Origin: Flavobacteriales bacterium UBA1937 | Lineage (GTDB): Bacteria > Bacteroidota > Bacteroidia > Flavobacteriales > Weeksellaceae | Assembly: GCA_002337005.1 (NCBI GenBank) | Contig: DDFD01000073.1 | Coordinates: 21,358 to 85,357 of the forward strand | DNA length: 64,000 bases | Direction of reading: 5' to 3' | Shown: positions 17,197 through 25,574 of the stretch, piece by piece | How the letters are laid out: every line of letters begins with the position of its first letter | Position numbering within the stretch: the stretch's first letter is position 1 | Notes under the pieces: model-generated | Told to the model about the DNA's origin: nothing | The model's input: only the letters and a program-made list of their open reading frames with translations | Databases searched by the model: none | Position numbers and translations under genes: made by a program

Positions 17197-17727
17197 TTAC
17201 AATCCAAAAACCACTCCAATTTGTGGAGCAAAACCACTGCTGAAAATACTATTGTTTTCTTTCCAAAGAACGTTGTACATAGCGCCTAATTGCATATATG
17301 CATTGTTGCCAACTCTGGTCATATAACCACCTCCTAAATAAAGAGCAGCTTCATCAAAACCGTGTCTTTGTGCTGTAGTTTTATCTTTTTGGTTGATGAT
17401 ATATTCCTGAAATTGTCCGCTTAGATAAAAATTTCTCCCGAAATAGTAATTGGCAAAAGGTCCAATTCCGAAGAGAGTAGAAGAGTAGTAATTTGTGTTT
17501 AGAAAGTTAAATCCTGCCAAAATCCCTGCTTCTACATTTTCAGAAATTTTGTAACCAACTCTTGGCGCTACAGAAATGCCAAAGCCAGAATTACTGCCGA
17601 AACCGCCAGAAATACCAGCGTTTCCTCCGAAAGTCCATTTAGAATTGCCAATTTGCTTGGAGCCACCAATTTGTGCAGAAATGCCGATAGAGCAGAAGAG
17701 AATAAGAGATAGAATTATTTTTTTCAT
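17197..17727 (-). CDS. Small outer-membrane beta-barrel protein
   Basis: 176 residues with a signal peptide ending ISAQ. The mature part is made of alternating Gly/aromatic strands (AGISGGFGSNSGFGISVAP, YYFGRNFYLSGQFQEY) as in small OmpA-like/OmpW-like barrels, without a peptidoglycan-binding domain. Expected in the outer membrane; function unknown. A TACTTTTG -7-like box is present on the minus strand at 17826-17833. It is divergent from the type IX secreted protein at 17988. Confidence 0.8.
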   Translation of the reverse strand: MKKIILSLILFCSIGISAQIGGSKQIGNSKWTFGGNAGISGGFGSNSGFGISVAPRVGYKISENVEAGILAGFNFLNTNYYSSTLFGIGPFANYYFGRNFYLSGQFQEYIINQKDKTTAQRHGFDEAALYLGGGYMTRVGNNAYMQLGAMYNVLWKENNSIFSSGFAPQIGVVFGL

Positions 17728-17987
17728 CTTGATGTTTTTAAAAATTTTATATTAATCAAATTTAGTGGAAAAATTGCTAATTTATAGATTTAGTTTCTAA
17801 TTTTGTAAATTAGAAACGAGCAAAACAAAAGTACAGCAGAATAGCAACCGCAGAAATTTATTTTTTTACAATGCTTATTAGTATGTTTTGCGTTTTCCTA
17901 CTGAAAGTCAGTCCCTCAAGCCCATTTTAAAAACTTTATCATAAATTTACATAACAAAAATTAATAAAACCATAAAATAACTAATTC

Positions 17988-19511
17988 ATGAAAAAAATTT
18001 TAATTTTAAGTACGATAATTCTAAGCGCCTCTTTCAGAGTACATGCACAAACATCTTATATCCAATGGCAAAAAATTTTTGGGGGCATAAGATATGATAA
18101 AGCTTATTCTATAAAACAAACAACCGATGGGGGATATATAGTAGCAGGTACTTCCTATTCATATTATGACGACAGATTTGCTGACTATTGGGTGTTAAAA
18201 TTATCCAGCACAGGCGGTGTCCAATGGTCAAAATTTTTAGGAGGAACGGGTTATGATGAAGCCTATTCCATACAACAAACAACCGATGGGGGTTATATTG
18301 TTGCAGGATATACTAGCTCAGTTAATGGAGATGTAATGGGGAATCACGGAAATGAAGATTGTTGGGTGGTAAAACTATCCAGTACGGGTAGTATCCAATG
18401 GCAAAAAACTTTAGGAGGAACAAAGGGCGACTGGGCTCGTTCCATACAACAAACAACCGACGGGGGCTATGTAGTAGCAGGAATTACCCAGTCAAACAAT
18501 GGAGATGTAACTGGGAATCAAGGATATTCTGACTATTGGGTGGTAAAACTATCCAGCACAGGCAATATCCAATGGCAAAAAACTTTAGGGGGCACGAATT
18601 ATGACTTGGCTCGTTCCATACAACAAACAGCCGATGGGGGTTATATTGTCGCGGGTACATCCAATTCAACCGATGGCAATGTAACGGGGAACCACGGAGG
18701 TTATGACAATTGGATAGTAAAATTATCTAGCACAGGCAGCATCCAATGGCAAAAAACTCTTGGGGGGACAGCTGGAGAACAAGCCTATTCTATACAACAA
18801 ACAATCGATGGGGGCTATATTGTAGCAGGGATTACCCAGTCAAATAACGGAGATGTAACAGGGAATCACGGTGATTATGATAATTGGGTAGTAAAACTAT
18901 CCAGCACAGGTAGCATCCAATGGCAAAAAGTTTTAGGTGGTACAAGTTTAGATTTTGCCTCTTCAATACAACAAACAACCGACGGGGGCTATGTACTAGC
19001 AGGATCTACTCATTCAACCGATGGAGATGTGATCGGGAATCATGGAGATTATGACAATTGGGTAGTAAAACTATCCAGTACAGGCAGCATCCAATGGCAA
19101 AAAACTCTTGGGGGAACATCTTATGAAGAAGCCTTTTCTATACAACAAACAACTGATGGGGGTTATATATTAGCTGGAATTACTGGTTCAAACGATGGTG
19201 ATTTAACGGAATATACAGCAGGATATGATTATTGGGTTGTAAAACTTGCCCCAGAAACGCTCTCTACTCAAGAGAGCAACCTCCAAAACCTCGCACTATT
19301 CTACCCCAATCCAACCAAAGACTTCATCATAATTTCAACAGAAGAAGATATTCAATCTATTTCTATTTTAGATATTACAGGAAAACACATTTTTAATGCT
19401 AACAAGAAAACAAAAAAAATAGACATATCTAAACTTAAAAAAGGTATGTATTTGATAAAAATAATTACAACAAACGGTGCAATACAAACAGAGAAAATAA
19501 TTAAAAATTAA
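17988..19511 (+). CDS. Type IX secreted protein with seven ~55-residue repeats
   Basis: Signal peptide (to HAQ), then seven repeats of about 55 residues each with the pattern IQWQKTLGG, SIQQTTDGGYIVAG, GNHG and WVVKLSSTG, then a C-terminal sorting domain (about 430-507; NLALFYPNPTKDFIII, LKKGMYLIKI) that directs export through the type IX system. Seven equal units suggest a seven-bladed beta-propeller on the cell surface. The repeats are nearly identical also in DNA, suggesting recent homogenisation. No catalytic residues recognised; adhesion or binding is inference. Confidence 0.9.
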   Translation: MKKILILSTIILSASFRVHAQTSYIQWQKIFGGIRYDKAYSIKQTTDGGYIVAGTSYSYYDDRFADYWVLKLSSTGGVQWSKFLGGTGYDEAYSIQQTTDGGYIVAGYTSSVNGDVMGNHGNEDCWVVKLSSTGSIQWQKTLGGTKGDWARSIQQTTDGGYVVAGITQSNNGDVTGNQGYSDYWVVKLSSTGNIQWQKTLGGTNYDLARSIQQTADGGYIVAGTSNSTDGNVTGNHGGYDNWIVKLSSTGSIQWQKTLGGTAGEQAYSIQQTIDGGYIVAGITQSNNGDVTGNHGDYDNWVVKLSSTGSIQWQKVLGGTSLDFASSIQQTTDGGYVLAGSTHSTDGDVIGNHGDYDNWVVKLSSTGSIQWQKTLGGTSYEEAFSIQQTTDGGYILAGITGSNDGDLTEYTAGYDYWVVKLAPETLSTQESNLQNLALFYPNPTKDFIIISTEEDIQSISILDITGKHIFNANKKTKKIDISKLKKGMYLIKIITTNGAIQTEKIIKN

Positions 19512-19711
19512 ATTTTATCTCAACCTCTTTGCTTAAGAGAATAAGTTTTTGAAAATTATTGTTTTAAAAAACTATAGAAAACTGAATATAAAAATAGTAT
19601 AGAGAATAAAAGTTTTTTCATCTGTTTTTATTTTTTTGAATATCAATTTCTTTGTAAATGTATAAAAAATGTAAATGTGCGAAAAGTAGGAACAAAAACT
19701 AAGCCAGTTTA

Positions 19712-19853
19712 TAGCCCCGATGGAAGCATTGTTTGAGCTCTTTTTATAATTTTCTCTGAAAATGGGTTGAGGTTAGGAGAAAATTTTAAAAAAGCGAGTG
19801 CGTACAGCGGGACTGTGCGTGATAGAATTTCTAAATGTCTTGCTTCTAAAAAA
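19712..19853. repeat. Dispersed ~140-bp non-coding element, TAGCCCCGAT type, copy 2
   Basis: Begins TAGCCCCGATGGAAGC and ends TTGCTTCTAAAAAA, matching 2141-2280 at both ends. The interior contains ACAGCGGGACTG and AGGAGAAAATTTT. It occupies the 417-bp gap before mnmA; apart from a TAATTTTG box at 19871-19878 (probable mnmA -7 element) nothing else is seen there. Confidence 0.55.
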
Positions 19854-19928
19854 TTATAAAATTATTGTTGTAATTTTGCGACATCAAAACTAAGGACTCC
19901 CGTGAAGAGTCTCGTAAAATTGAATAAA

Positions 19929-21116
19929 ATGAAAATAGTAGTTGGACTTTCTGGTGGCGTAGATTCTAGCGTAGCCGCCTATTTATTACAAAAACAAGGG
20001 CACGAAGTTATCGGGCTTTTTATGCGAAATTGGAACGATGCTTCCGTAACTTTAGAAGACGAATGTCCTTGGATTGAAGACAGTAATGATGCCCTTTTAG
20101 TAGCAAAAAAACTCGGAATTCCTTTTCAAGTGATTGATATGAGCGAACTCTACAAAGAAAGAATTGTAGATTATATGTTTGCAGAATACGAAAAAGGTAG
20201 AACTCCCAATCCTGATGTTCTCTGTAACCGAGAAGTAAAATTCGATGTTTTTCTAGAAACTGCTCTTTCACTAGGTGCAGATAAAGTAGCAACAGGACAT
20301 TACGCCAGATTAGATTCTTTTACCAATGAAAATGGGGAAGAGGTGTATCAACTTTTAGCTGGGAAAGATAATAACAAAGACCAAAGTTATTTCTTGTGTC
20401 AACTGAACCAAAAGCAGCTTTCCAAAGCACTTTTCCCGATTGGTGAGCTTACCAAACCAGAAGTAAGAGAAATTGCCAGAGAAATGGAATTGGCAACCGC
20501 AGATAAAAAAGACTCTCAAGGTCTTTGTTTCATCGGGAAAGTAAGTTTGCCGACTTTTCTTCAGCAACAATTAAAAGCTAAAGAAGGTGAAATTGTAGAA
20601 ATTTTTGAAGATTTTGCCGAATTTCACAAAGAAAAACCTGAATTTTCTTCAAAATTAGAAGAGTTAGAATATTTGTCTGCAAAAATCCATTACAAAAAAT
20701 CTGACGGAAAAGTGATTGGCAAACATCAAGGTGCACAATTTTATACGATTGGTCAAAGCAAAGGTTTAGGAATTGGTGGTCATAAAGAATCTTGTTTCTT
20801 GATTTCCAGAGATATGGAAAATAATTTGGTGTATGTAGGAGAAGGGAGAAATTTCCCAGGACTATTTAGAAAAGCTCTTAAAATTGATAATTCAGAAGTG
20901 CATTGGGTTCGAGAAGATTTGCGTTTAAAAAACGGAGAATCTGTGGAAGTTTTGGCGAGAATCAGATACAGACAACCTTTAGAAAAAGCTACACTTTATC
21001 AATTTGAGGAAGGATTTTTTATAGAATTTGAAAATCCACAATCCGCCATTGCAGAAGGACAATTTGCAGCTTGGTATGTTGGCGAAGAACTTTTGGGAAG
21101 TGGAGTTATCAGTTGA
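19929..21116 (+). CDS. mnmA: tRNA-specific 2-thiouridylase MnmA
   Basis: ATP-dependent thiolation of U34 in tRNA Lys/Glu/Gln, the same wobble base that MnmG modifies. Seen: PP-loop GLSGGVDSSVAAYLL (about residues 5-19), catalytic cysteines in NPDVLCNREVKF and SQGLCFIGKV, and the HYARLD segment. I chose ATG 19929 (MKIVVGLSGG), giving 395 residues; the upstream in-frame start adds nine non-conserved residues. Confident. Confidence 0.97.
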   Translation: MKIVVGLSGGVDSSVAAYLLQKQGHEVIGLFMRNWNDASVTLEDECPWIEDSNDALLVAKKLGIPFQVIDMSELYKERIVDYMFAEYEKGRTPNPDVLCNREVKFDVFLETALSLGADKVATGHYARLDSFTNENGEEVYQLLAGKDNNKDQSYFLCQLNQKQLSKALFPIGELTKPEVREIAREMELATADKKDSQGLCFIGKVSLPTFLQQQLKAKEGEIVEIFEDFAEFHKEKPEFSSKLEELEYLSAKIHYKKSDGKVIGKHQGAQFYTIGQSKGLGIGGHKESCFLISRDMENNLVYVGEGRNFPGLFRKALKIDNSEVHWVREDLRLKNGESVEVLARIRYRQPLEKATLYQFEEGFFIEFENPQSAIAEGQFAAWYVGEELLGSGVIS

Positions 21117-21139
21117 AAATGGATAATTGAAAATTGAAA

Positions 21140-21568
21140 ATGATGAGAAAACATTTCTTTATTTTATTGTTATTTATTTCAACTTTTGCTTATTCTCAAA
21201 AGTTTTTGTTAGGGAAGTACGTGAGTGAAGAACCAAGTACAAGTTGTTTTATAGAACTTACATTATTTGAAAAAAATAAGAAAATCTGGTTTCGTCTTAA
21301 AACAAATAATAGAAATATCGTCGGTAAAGCAAAAATATCAAAAGATGAGGGATTGTATTACGTTACTTTACCAATAGAATGGACAGAATATGAAGGAGAT
21401 ATTTCAAGAAATTCTGAAACTGTTGATATGTCAAAGTCAAAACCTTTTGGAATTCAATTTATGTATGATAATAAAGGATTAGTATTGCAAAATACTGGTA
21501 ATGCAATGAATTACTATGTAAAAGTTGGTGAATGTGATGAAAAATATATTCACCTAAAAAGAGAATAG
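21140..21568 (+). CDS. Small exported protein of unknown function
   Basis: 142 residues from ATG 21140 (an upstream TTG is less likely). The signal peptide has a hydrophobic core LLLFISTFAYSQ with a likely cut after AYS. The mature part alternates short strands and has two Cys residues. It follows mnmA by 23 bp and could be cotranscribed. No family recognised. Confidence 0.7.
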   Translation: MMRKHFFILLLFISTFAYSQKFLLGKYVSEEPSTSCFIELTLFEKNKKIWFRLKTNNRNIVGKAKISKDEGLYYVTLPIEWTEYEGDISRNSETVDMSKSKPFGIQFMYDNKGLVLQNTGNAMNYYVKVGECDEKYIHLKRE

Positions 21569-21707
21569 AAAGGTTTTAAAAAATAGAAATATACGGAGTA
21601 GTCTAAAATAGGTTGCTTTTTTATGTTACAAATATTAATATCTGTAAGTAAGAGCAATAAATTAACATCATCTATTGTTATATAAACAGATGTTTAAAAT
21701 CTGCACC

Positions 21708-22937
21708 ATGAATTACAACGAACTCTATGAAATTTTAAAAGAAAACTTTGAAAAAGAAGAAAATTTCAAGACCATTGAAGACTTAAATGTAACGATAGAA
21801 ACCATTCATTTTCATTCAAAAAAAGCAGATTTACTCAATGGTTCTTTTTCTACCACTTCTTGTGAAAAACACCAAAGACATTTCAAAGAAAATAATGAAA
21901 ATCAAACGATTTATGGCTTTTCAAGTATTGATGTGAAAGATTTTGAAATCGAAAGAAATAAGCATTTTGACTATTATATTCTAAAAAGAGCGGACGTAGA
22001 AATTGCAGAAGGAACTATTATCTTTTTCCACGGATTGAATGAGAAAAAATGGGACAAATATTTACCTTGGGCTTATGAATTGGCTCAAAAAACCAAAAAA
22101 GCCATCATTCTTTTCCCAATTGCATTTCACATGAACAGAGCCGAAGAAATCTGGAGTGATAGACATGCAATGCTAGAAATAGCGCAATTCAGACAAAAAA
22201 AATATCCCGAAAATACCAATTGCTCTTTTGTAAATGCTGCGATAAGTTCGCGCTTAGAAGCGCATCCTCAGAGAATTTTTTGGTCTGGTTTTCAGACGTA
22301 TTCAGATGTAATACAAGTCGTGAAAGATATTAGAAATCAGAAAATTAAAAGCATTTCTCCAGAAACTTCTATCGATTTGTTCGGGTATTCTATAGGTTCA
22401 TTTTTGTCGATGATTCTAAAAATGGCAGATCCTGAAGGAATTTTTGAAAATTCAAAACTTTTTTGCTTCTGTGGTGGAATGACGATTGATAGAATGTTCC
22501 CGATTTCTAAATACATTATGGATGCAAAAGCTGCTATAAAAATGCAAACGGTTTTTGCAGAATTACTGAGTTCTGATTTCCAGTCAGATGAAAGATTAGG
22601 ACATTTTCAGGACGAAAAATTGCATCCGCAGGAAAGTTGGTTCAAAATGATGTTGAGGTACAATTATTTTCAAAAAGAAAGAGAAGAGAGAATTAAAAAC
22701 CTGCACCATCAAATAAAACTCTATGTTCTTGAAAAAGATGAAGTTGCGCCACCAATAGAAGCACTCAATACTTTGCAAGGTGGTTACAGAAATATAAAAA
22801 CTGAGGTAGAAATTCAGGATTTTCCGTATGAATATTCACATATGGTTCCGTTTCCTTTAACCAATAAAATTCAGAAAGAGGTAACGAAAGCTTTTCAGCA
22901 TTTTATTAATTCTGCGAGTGAGTTTTATAATGGTTGA
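21708..22937 (+). CDS. Alpha/beta-hydrolase-like cytoplasmic protein (possibly DUF6051)
   Basis: 409 residues from ATG 21708 (MNYNELYEIL); ATG 21690 is also possible. There is no signal peptide. The fold is suggested by TIIFFHGLNEKKWDKYLPWA (oxyanion region) and the nucleophile elbow LFGYSIGSFLSM (GYSIG), with a late Glu/Asp and His (YSHMVPF). It resembles the Bacteroidetes group I recall as DUF6051. The substrate is unknown. Convergent with the next gene, 4 bp apart. Confidence 0.75.
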   Translation: MNYNELYEILKENFEKEENFKTIEDLNVTIETIHFHSKKADLLNGSFSTTSCEKHQRHFKENNENQTIYGFSSIDVKDFEIERNKHFDYYILKRADVEIAEGTIIFFHGLNEKKWDKYLPWAYELAQKTKKAIILFPIAFHMNRAEEIWSDRHAMLEIAQFRQKKYPENTNCSFVNAAISSRLEAHPQRIFWSGFQTYSDVIQVVKDIRNQKIKSISPETSIDLFGYSIGSFLSMILKMADPEGIFENSKLFCFCGGMTIDRMFPISKYIMDAKAAIKMQTVFAELLSSDFQSDERLGHFQDEKLHPQESWFKMMLRYNYFQKEREERIKNLHHQIKLYVLEKDEVAPPIEALNTLQGGYRNIKTEVEIQDFPYEYSHMVPFPLTNKIQKEVTKAFQHFINSASEFYNG

Positions 22938-22941
22938 TAAT

Positions 22942-23754
22942 TCAATAGTTATCTTTATGATGTAAAAATATTTTTTGAGAAAGATTATTAATTTTTTTGT
23001 GGTCAATATTTAATTCATCCCATGTTTTTATATAATTGTTTAATGCTAAAATGATTATTTTAATACTATTAATTAAATATTTAATAAGTGAAGATTCATT
23101 TTCTTTCATATTTAAACCTCTAAATAAAAGTTTGTTCGTGAAAATTCCAAAATGTTCAAATTTTGAAAATGTATCATAAAGATTATAAGAGATTTTAAGA
23201 ATATCATATTTTGGATTATTTTGATTAGGGTTAGAAAATATTTCTTTCATAATTTTATTAGTATTGAACTCTTCATTATAAACTAAATCTCCCTTTTCAT
23301 CAAATAATTGAGGAGCTATATTAACAAGTGCTTTTTTAACATAAGCCTCACTGTGATTATTTATATTTTTTTCTAAAAATAAATTGGTTTTACTTAACTT
23401 ATATTTAAGATGGTCACTGTAAATAGTTTTAATCCAGTATTTTTCATCAAAATTAGGATCTAATTTCGATTTATAAAATAGACATTCTGTAGTGATAATG
23501 TCATTTATTATAGCTCGGAAATTTATAAAAAGAGGTATGTGATATTCAGGATGAGAATAAAAAGCACGTATAAAAATATTTGAACCTTCTAATGTAAATA
23601 GTATTTTTTGGACAATTACTAAGTAATAACTTTCTTTTTCCGTTTTGTATTTCTCAGAATTAACAATTTTTTCTATAATATTCTTTTTAAAAAAGTAAAT
23701 ATACTTGAGTATATCAGAGGAATATTCAGCAGTATTAATTTTATTATTATCCAT
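22942..23754 (-). CDS. Hypothetical helical protein
   Basis: 270 residues, Asn/Lys/Ile-rich and AT-rich compared with neighbours. Mostly predicted helical, without signal peptide or clear membrane segment. No family recognised; the layout weakly recalls abortive-infection-type or DUF5677-like helical proteins, which is only an impression. It sits just downstream of the LytTR regulator gene (16 bp), so it could be read through from that operon, but its composition suggests an independent arrival. Confidence 0.65.
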   Translation of the reverse strand: MDNNKINTAEYSSDILKYIYFFKKNIIEKIVNSEKYKTEKESYYLVIVQKILFTLEGSNIFIRAFYSHPEYHIPLFINFRAIINDIITTECLFYKSKLDPNFDEKYWIKTIYSDHLKYKLSKTNLFLEKNINNHSEAYVKKALVNIAPQLFDEKGDLVYNEEFNTNKIMKEIFSNPNQNNPKYDILKISYNLYDTFSKFEHFGIFTNKLLFRGLNMKENESSLIKYLINSIKIIILALNNYIKTWDELNIDHKKINNLSQKIFLHHKDNY

Positions 23755-23770
23755 AGTTCCAAATTATTTG

Positions 23771-24514
23771 TCACTTCACCAACCAATCTTTAAAATCTTT
23801 CACACGTTCTCTGCTAACTGTAATTTCTTCGGAAGGTTGAGCTTGTAATTCCACTTTATAATATGGTGAAGTATGAATGTTTTTAATACAATCTGAACTG
23901 ATAATAAACTGTCTATTCACGCGGAAAAATGTCTTTTCGTCCAAAACTTCTTCCAGTTCATCTAGCGTAAAATCTGTAGGGAAACTACGCTCCAAAGTCT
24001 GCGCATAAACAATTTTATTTTCAGAGTAGAAACAGCATATTTCTTCGGTTTTTATCACCTTCAAATTATACCCAATTTTCACCAAAATTCTAGACAATTT
24101 CGGTTGCTCTTCTTTAATTAAAGATTTCATTTCTAGAGCATTGTGTGTTTCTTCGGAAGGTAAAAAACTTTTGAATTTTTCTATGGATTTTGCCAAATCT
24201 TCTTCGGAAATTGGTTTCAACAGATAATCAATAGAATTTAATTTGAATGCTTTCAACGTGTATTGATCAAAAGCGGTAGTATAAATAATGAAACTTTTGG
24301 TTGGGATTTTTTCAAAAATATCAAAAGACAAACCGTCTCCCAAAACGATGTCTGAAAATATCAATTTTGGGTGCTCGTTTTCACTAAACCAATCTACTGC
24401 TTCTTCTACAGAATGCAATGTTGCAACCAATTGTAAATCAGTAAAATTACTTATTAGTCTTTCTAGTTTTCTTGCTGCTGGTTTTTCGTCTTCTATGATA
24501 ATTGTTCTAATCAT
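23771..24514 (-). CDS. LytTR-family DNA-binding response regulator
   Basis: 247 residues. The receiver domain (1 to about 120) has the acidic pocket EDE (8-10), phospho-acceptor Asp55 in FSDIVLGDG and KPIS as the conserved Lys loop. The LytTR DNA-binding domain (about 140-247) shows KIGYNLKVIKTEEICCFYSEN and FFRVNRQFIIS. Cytoplasmic transcription factor. It is the last gene of the operon that starts with a 2TM protein and the histidine kinase. Direct repeats with LytTR geometry occur in front of that operon and of three neighbours, so it probably controls them and itself. Confidence 0.95.
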   Translation of the reverse strand: MIRTIIIEDEKPAARKLERLISNFTDLQLVATLHSVEEAVDWFSENEHPKLIFSDIVLGDGLSFDIFEKIPTKSFIIYTTAFDQYTLKAFKLNSIDYLLKPISEEDLAKSIEKFKSFLPSEETHNALEMKSLIKEEQPKLSRILVKIGYNLKVIKTEEICCFYSENKIVYAQTLERSFPTDFTLDELEEVLDEKTFFRVNRQFIISSDCIKNIHTSPYYKVELQAQPSEEITVSRERVKDFKDWLVK

Positions 24515-24545
24515 TTTTCAATGGTTTGGAATGGTTTTATGTTTT

Positions 24546-24625
24546 ACTACCCCGTCAAAATTTTCTAAAAAAGTTATACGATGAAGAAAATTTTGCCACC
24601 CCTTCTTTTAGAAGGGGAATTTTTA
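24546..24625. repeat. ACCCC/GGGG two-hairpin dispersed element, copy 1
   Basis: Begins TACCCCGTC, then the inverted arms CAAAATTTTC/GAAAATTTTG, then GCCACCCC-TTCTTTTAGAA-GGGG and AATTTTT. It separates the 2TM gene at 24623 from the response regulator gene and touches the 2TM stop codon. Related copies: 28302, 29181, 31575, 35704, 36205. Confidence 0.8.
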
Positions 24626-24919
24626 TGATTGGTTTTTATTTTTTTCCATTAATTCTCGGATTTTCCTTTCCTCCCAGTTTTTTCCGAGGAAAAAGTTAGG
24701 CAAAAATACAGATAAACCGTGGGATGCTAAACCTATCCCCCAAAAGAAAGTTCCCCAGAAATTTTTGAATTCAAAATTACCAGTTTTTTGGTGGTTGATG
24801 AAGATAAGAAGAATATTTACCAATACGAAAACCAATGTGTGTATGTAAAATCCTTTGATTTGTTTGATGCGCTTTTTGGCTTGTAAATATTTGATATTGT
24901 CTTTGTTATAATTTTCCAT
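24623..24919 (-). CDS. 2TM domain protein
   Basis: 98 residues from ATG 24919 (MENYNKDN); a longer frame begins inside the upstream gene. The 2TM layout is seen: a basic N-terminal helix (AKKRIKQIKGFYIH), two membrane segments (VFVLVNILLIFI and the WGTFFWGIGLASHG stretch), then the signature GKNWEERKIRELMEK. Inner-membrane protein of unknown biochemical role, cotranscribed with the LytS-like kinase and LytTR regulator. It overlaps the upstream 2TM gene by 14 bp. Confidence 0.9.
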   Translation of the reverse strand: MENYNKDNIKYLQAKKRIKQIKGFYIHTLVFVLVNILLIFINHQKTGNFEFKNFWGTFFWGIGLASHGLSVFLPNFFLGKNWEERKIRELMEKNKNQS

Positions 24920-25202
24920 TTTGATTGTTTTTAAGGTTTTTTTCAATCATTTTTCTTTCCCAATCGTAATCAAAAACAAAAAGTTTTACAGCTTTTACTG
25001 CCAAGATGATTCCCCAAATCCAGAAAATAATAGAAACTCTCCCGAATCCAAAATTAAATTCATTAAACTGAAATATATTTTCTCTGTTGAGAAATAAAAA
25101 TAAAATACAGAAAACCAATACATTAATTCCGAATTTTCTGATTTTTGCTACATGTTCTTTTGCAGCTTCATATTTCATTTTGTCTATATCTTGATGTTCC
25201 AT
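24906..25202 (-). CDS. 2TM domain protein, divergent
   Basis: 98 residues from ATG 25202. The same plan: N-terminal helix (AKEHVAKIRKFGINV), two membrane segments (VLVFCILFLFL, IIFWIWGIILAVKA) and a C-terminal DYDWERKMIEKN in place of the usual NWEERKI. Overlaps its downstream 2TM neighbour and lies 2 bp from the upstream one. Inner membrane; probably works with the kinase of the same operon. Confidence 0.85.
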   Translation of the reverse strand: MEHQDIDKMKYEAAKEHVAKIRKFGINVLVFCILFLFLNRENIFQFNEFNFGFGRVSIIFWIWGIILAVKAVKLFVFDYDWERKMIEKNLKNNQNGKL

Positions 25203-25204
25203 CA

Positions 25205-25504
25205 CTATTTATTTTTGAGTTGTTTATCCATTAATTGTTTTGTTTTTCTTTCTTCCCAATGGTAAAAATATGGCACAAACAGGTAAATGCCGTAACCGAT
25301 GAGAAAAATAGCCCAAGAAATAACCATCCATACGGTATAATTTCTTGCAATATCAAATAGGTTTCCTGCGTAATTTTTTCTTACAATTAAGTAACCTACA
25401 ATTAGAAATCCCAGAACCATATAATAGTACGTTTTGATTTCTTTGACTCTTTTTTCTGCTTTTTTGTAAGCAATATTTTTGTTAGAATTTTCTTGATTTT
25501 CCAT
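25205..25504 (-). CDS. 2TM domain protein
   Basis: 99 residues from ATG 25504 (MENQENSNKN). The longer open frame reaches into the kinase gene and crosses a REP-like repeat, so it is not used. Seen: helix AEKRVKEIKTYYYM, membrane segments VLGFLIVGYLIV and VISWAIFLIGYGIYLF, then HWEERKTKQLMDKQ. Part of the 2TM/LytS/LytTR operon; function unknown. Confidence 0.88.
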   Translation of the reverse strand: MENQENSNKNIAYKKAEKRVKEIKTYYYMVLGFLIVGYLIVRKNYAGNLFDIARNYTVWMVISWAIFLIGYGIYLFVPYFYHWEERKTKQLMDKQLKNK

Positions 25505-25540
25505 TTTCTTTGTTTTTTTTTCGGAATGAAACCTGAGGTA

Positions 25541-25565
25541 TAAATCGGTCGTTCCTACGGAACTC
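25541..25565 (-). repeat. REP-like hairpin inside the LytS/LytTR operon
   Basis: Reverse-strand copy of GAGTTCCGTAGGAACGA, lying in the 70-bp gap between the kinase gene and the next 2TM gene. Same family as the RAYT-flanking hairpins. Confidence 0.75.
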
Positions 25566-25574
25566 TCCGACAAA

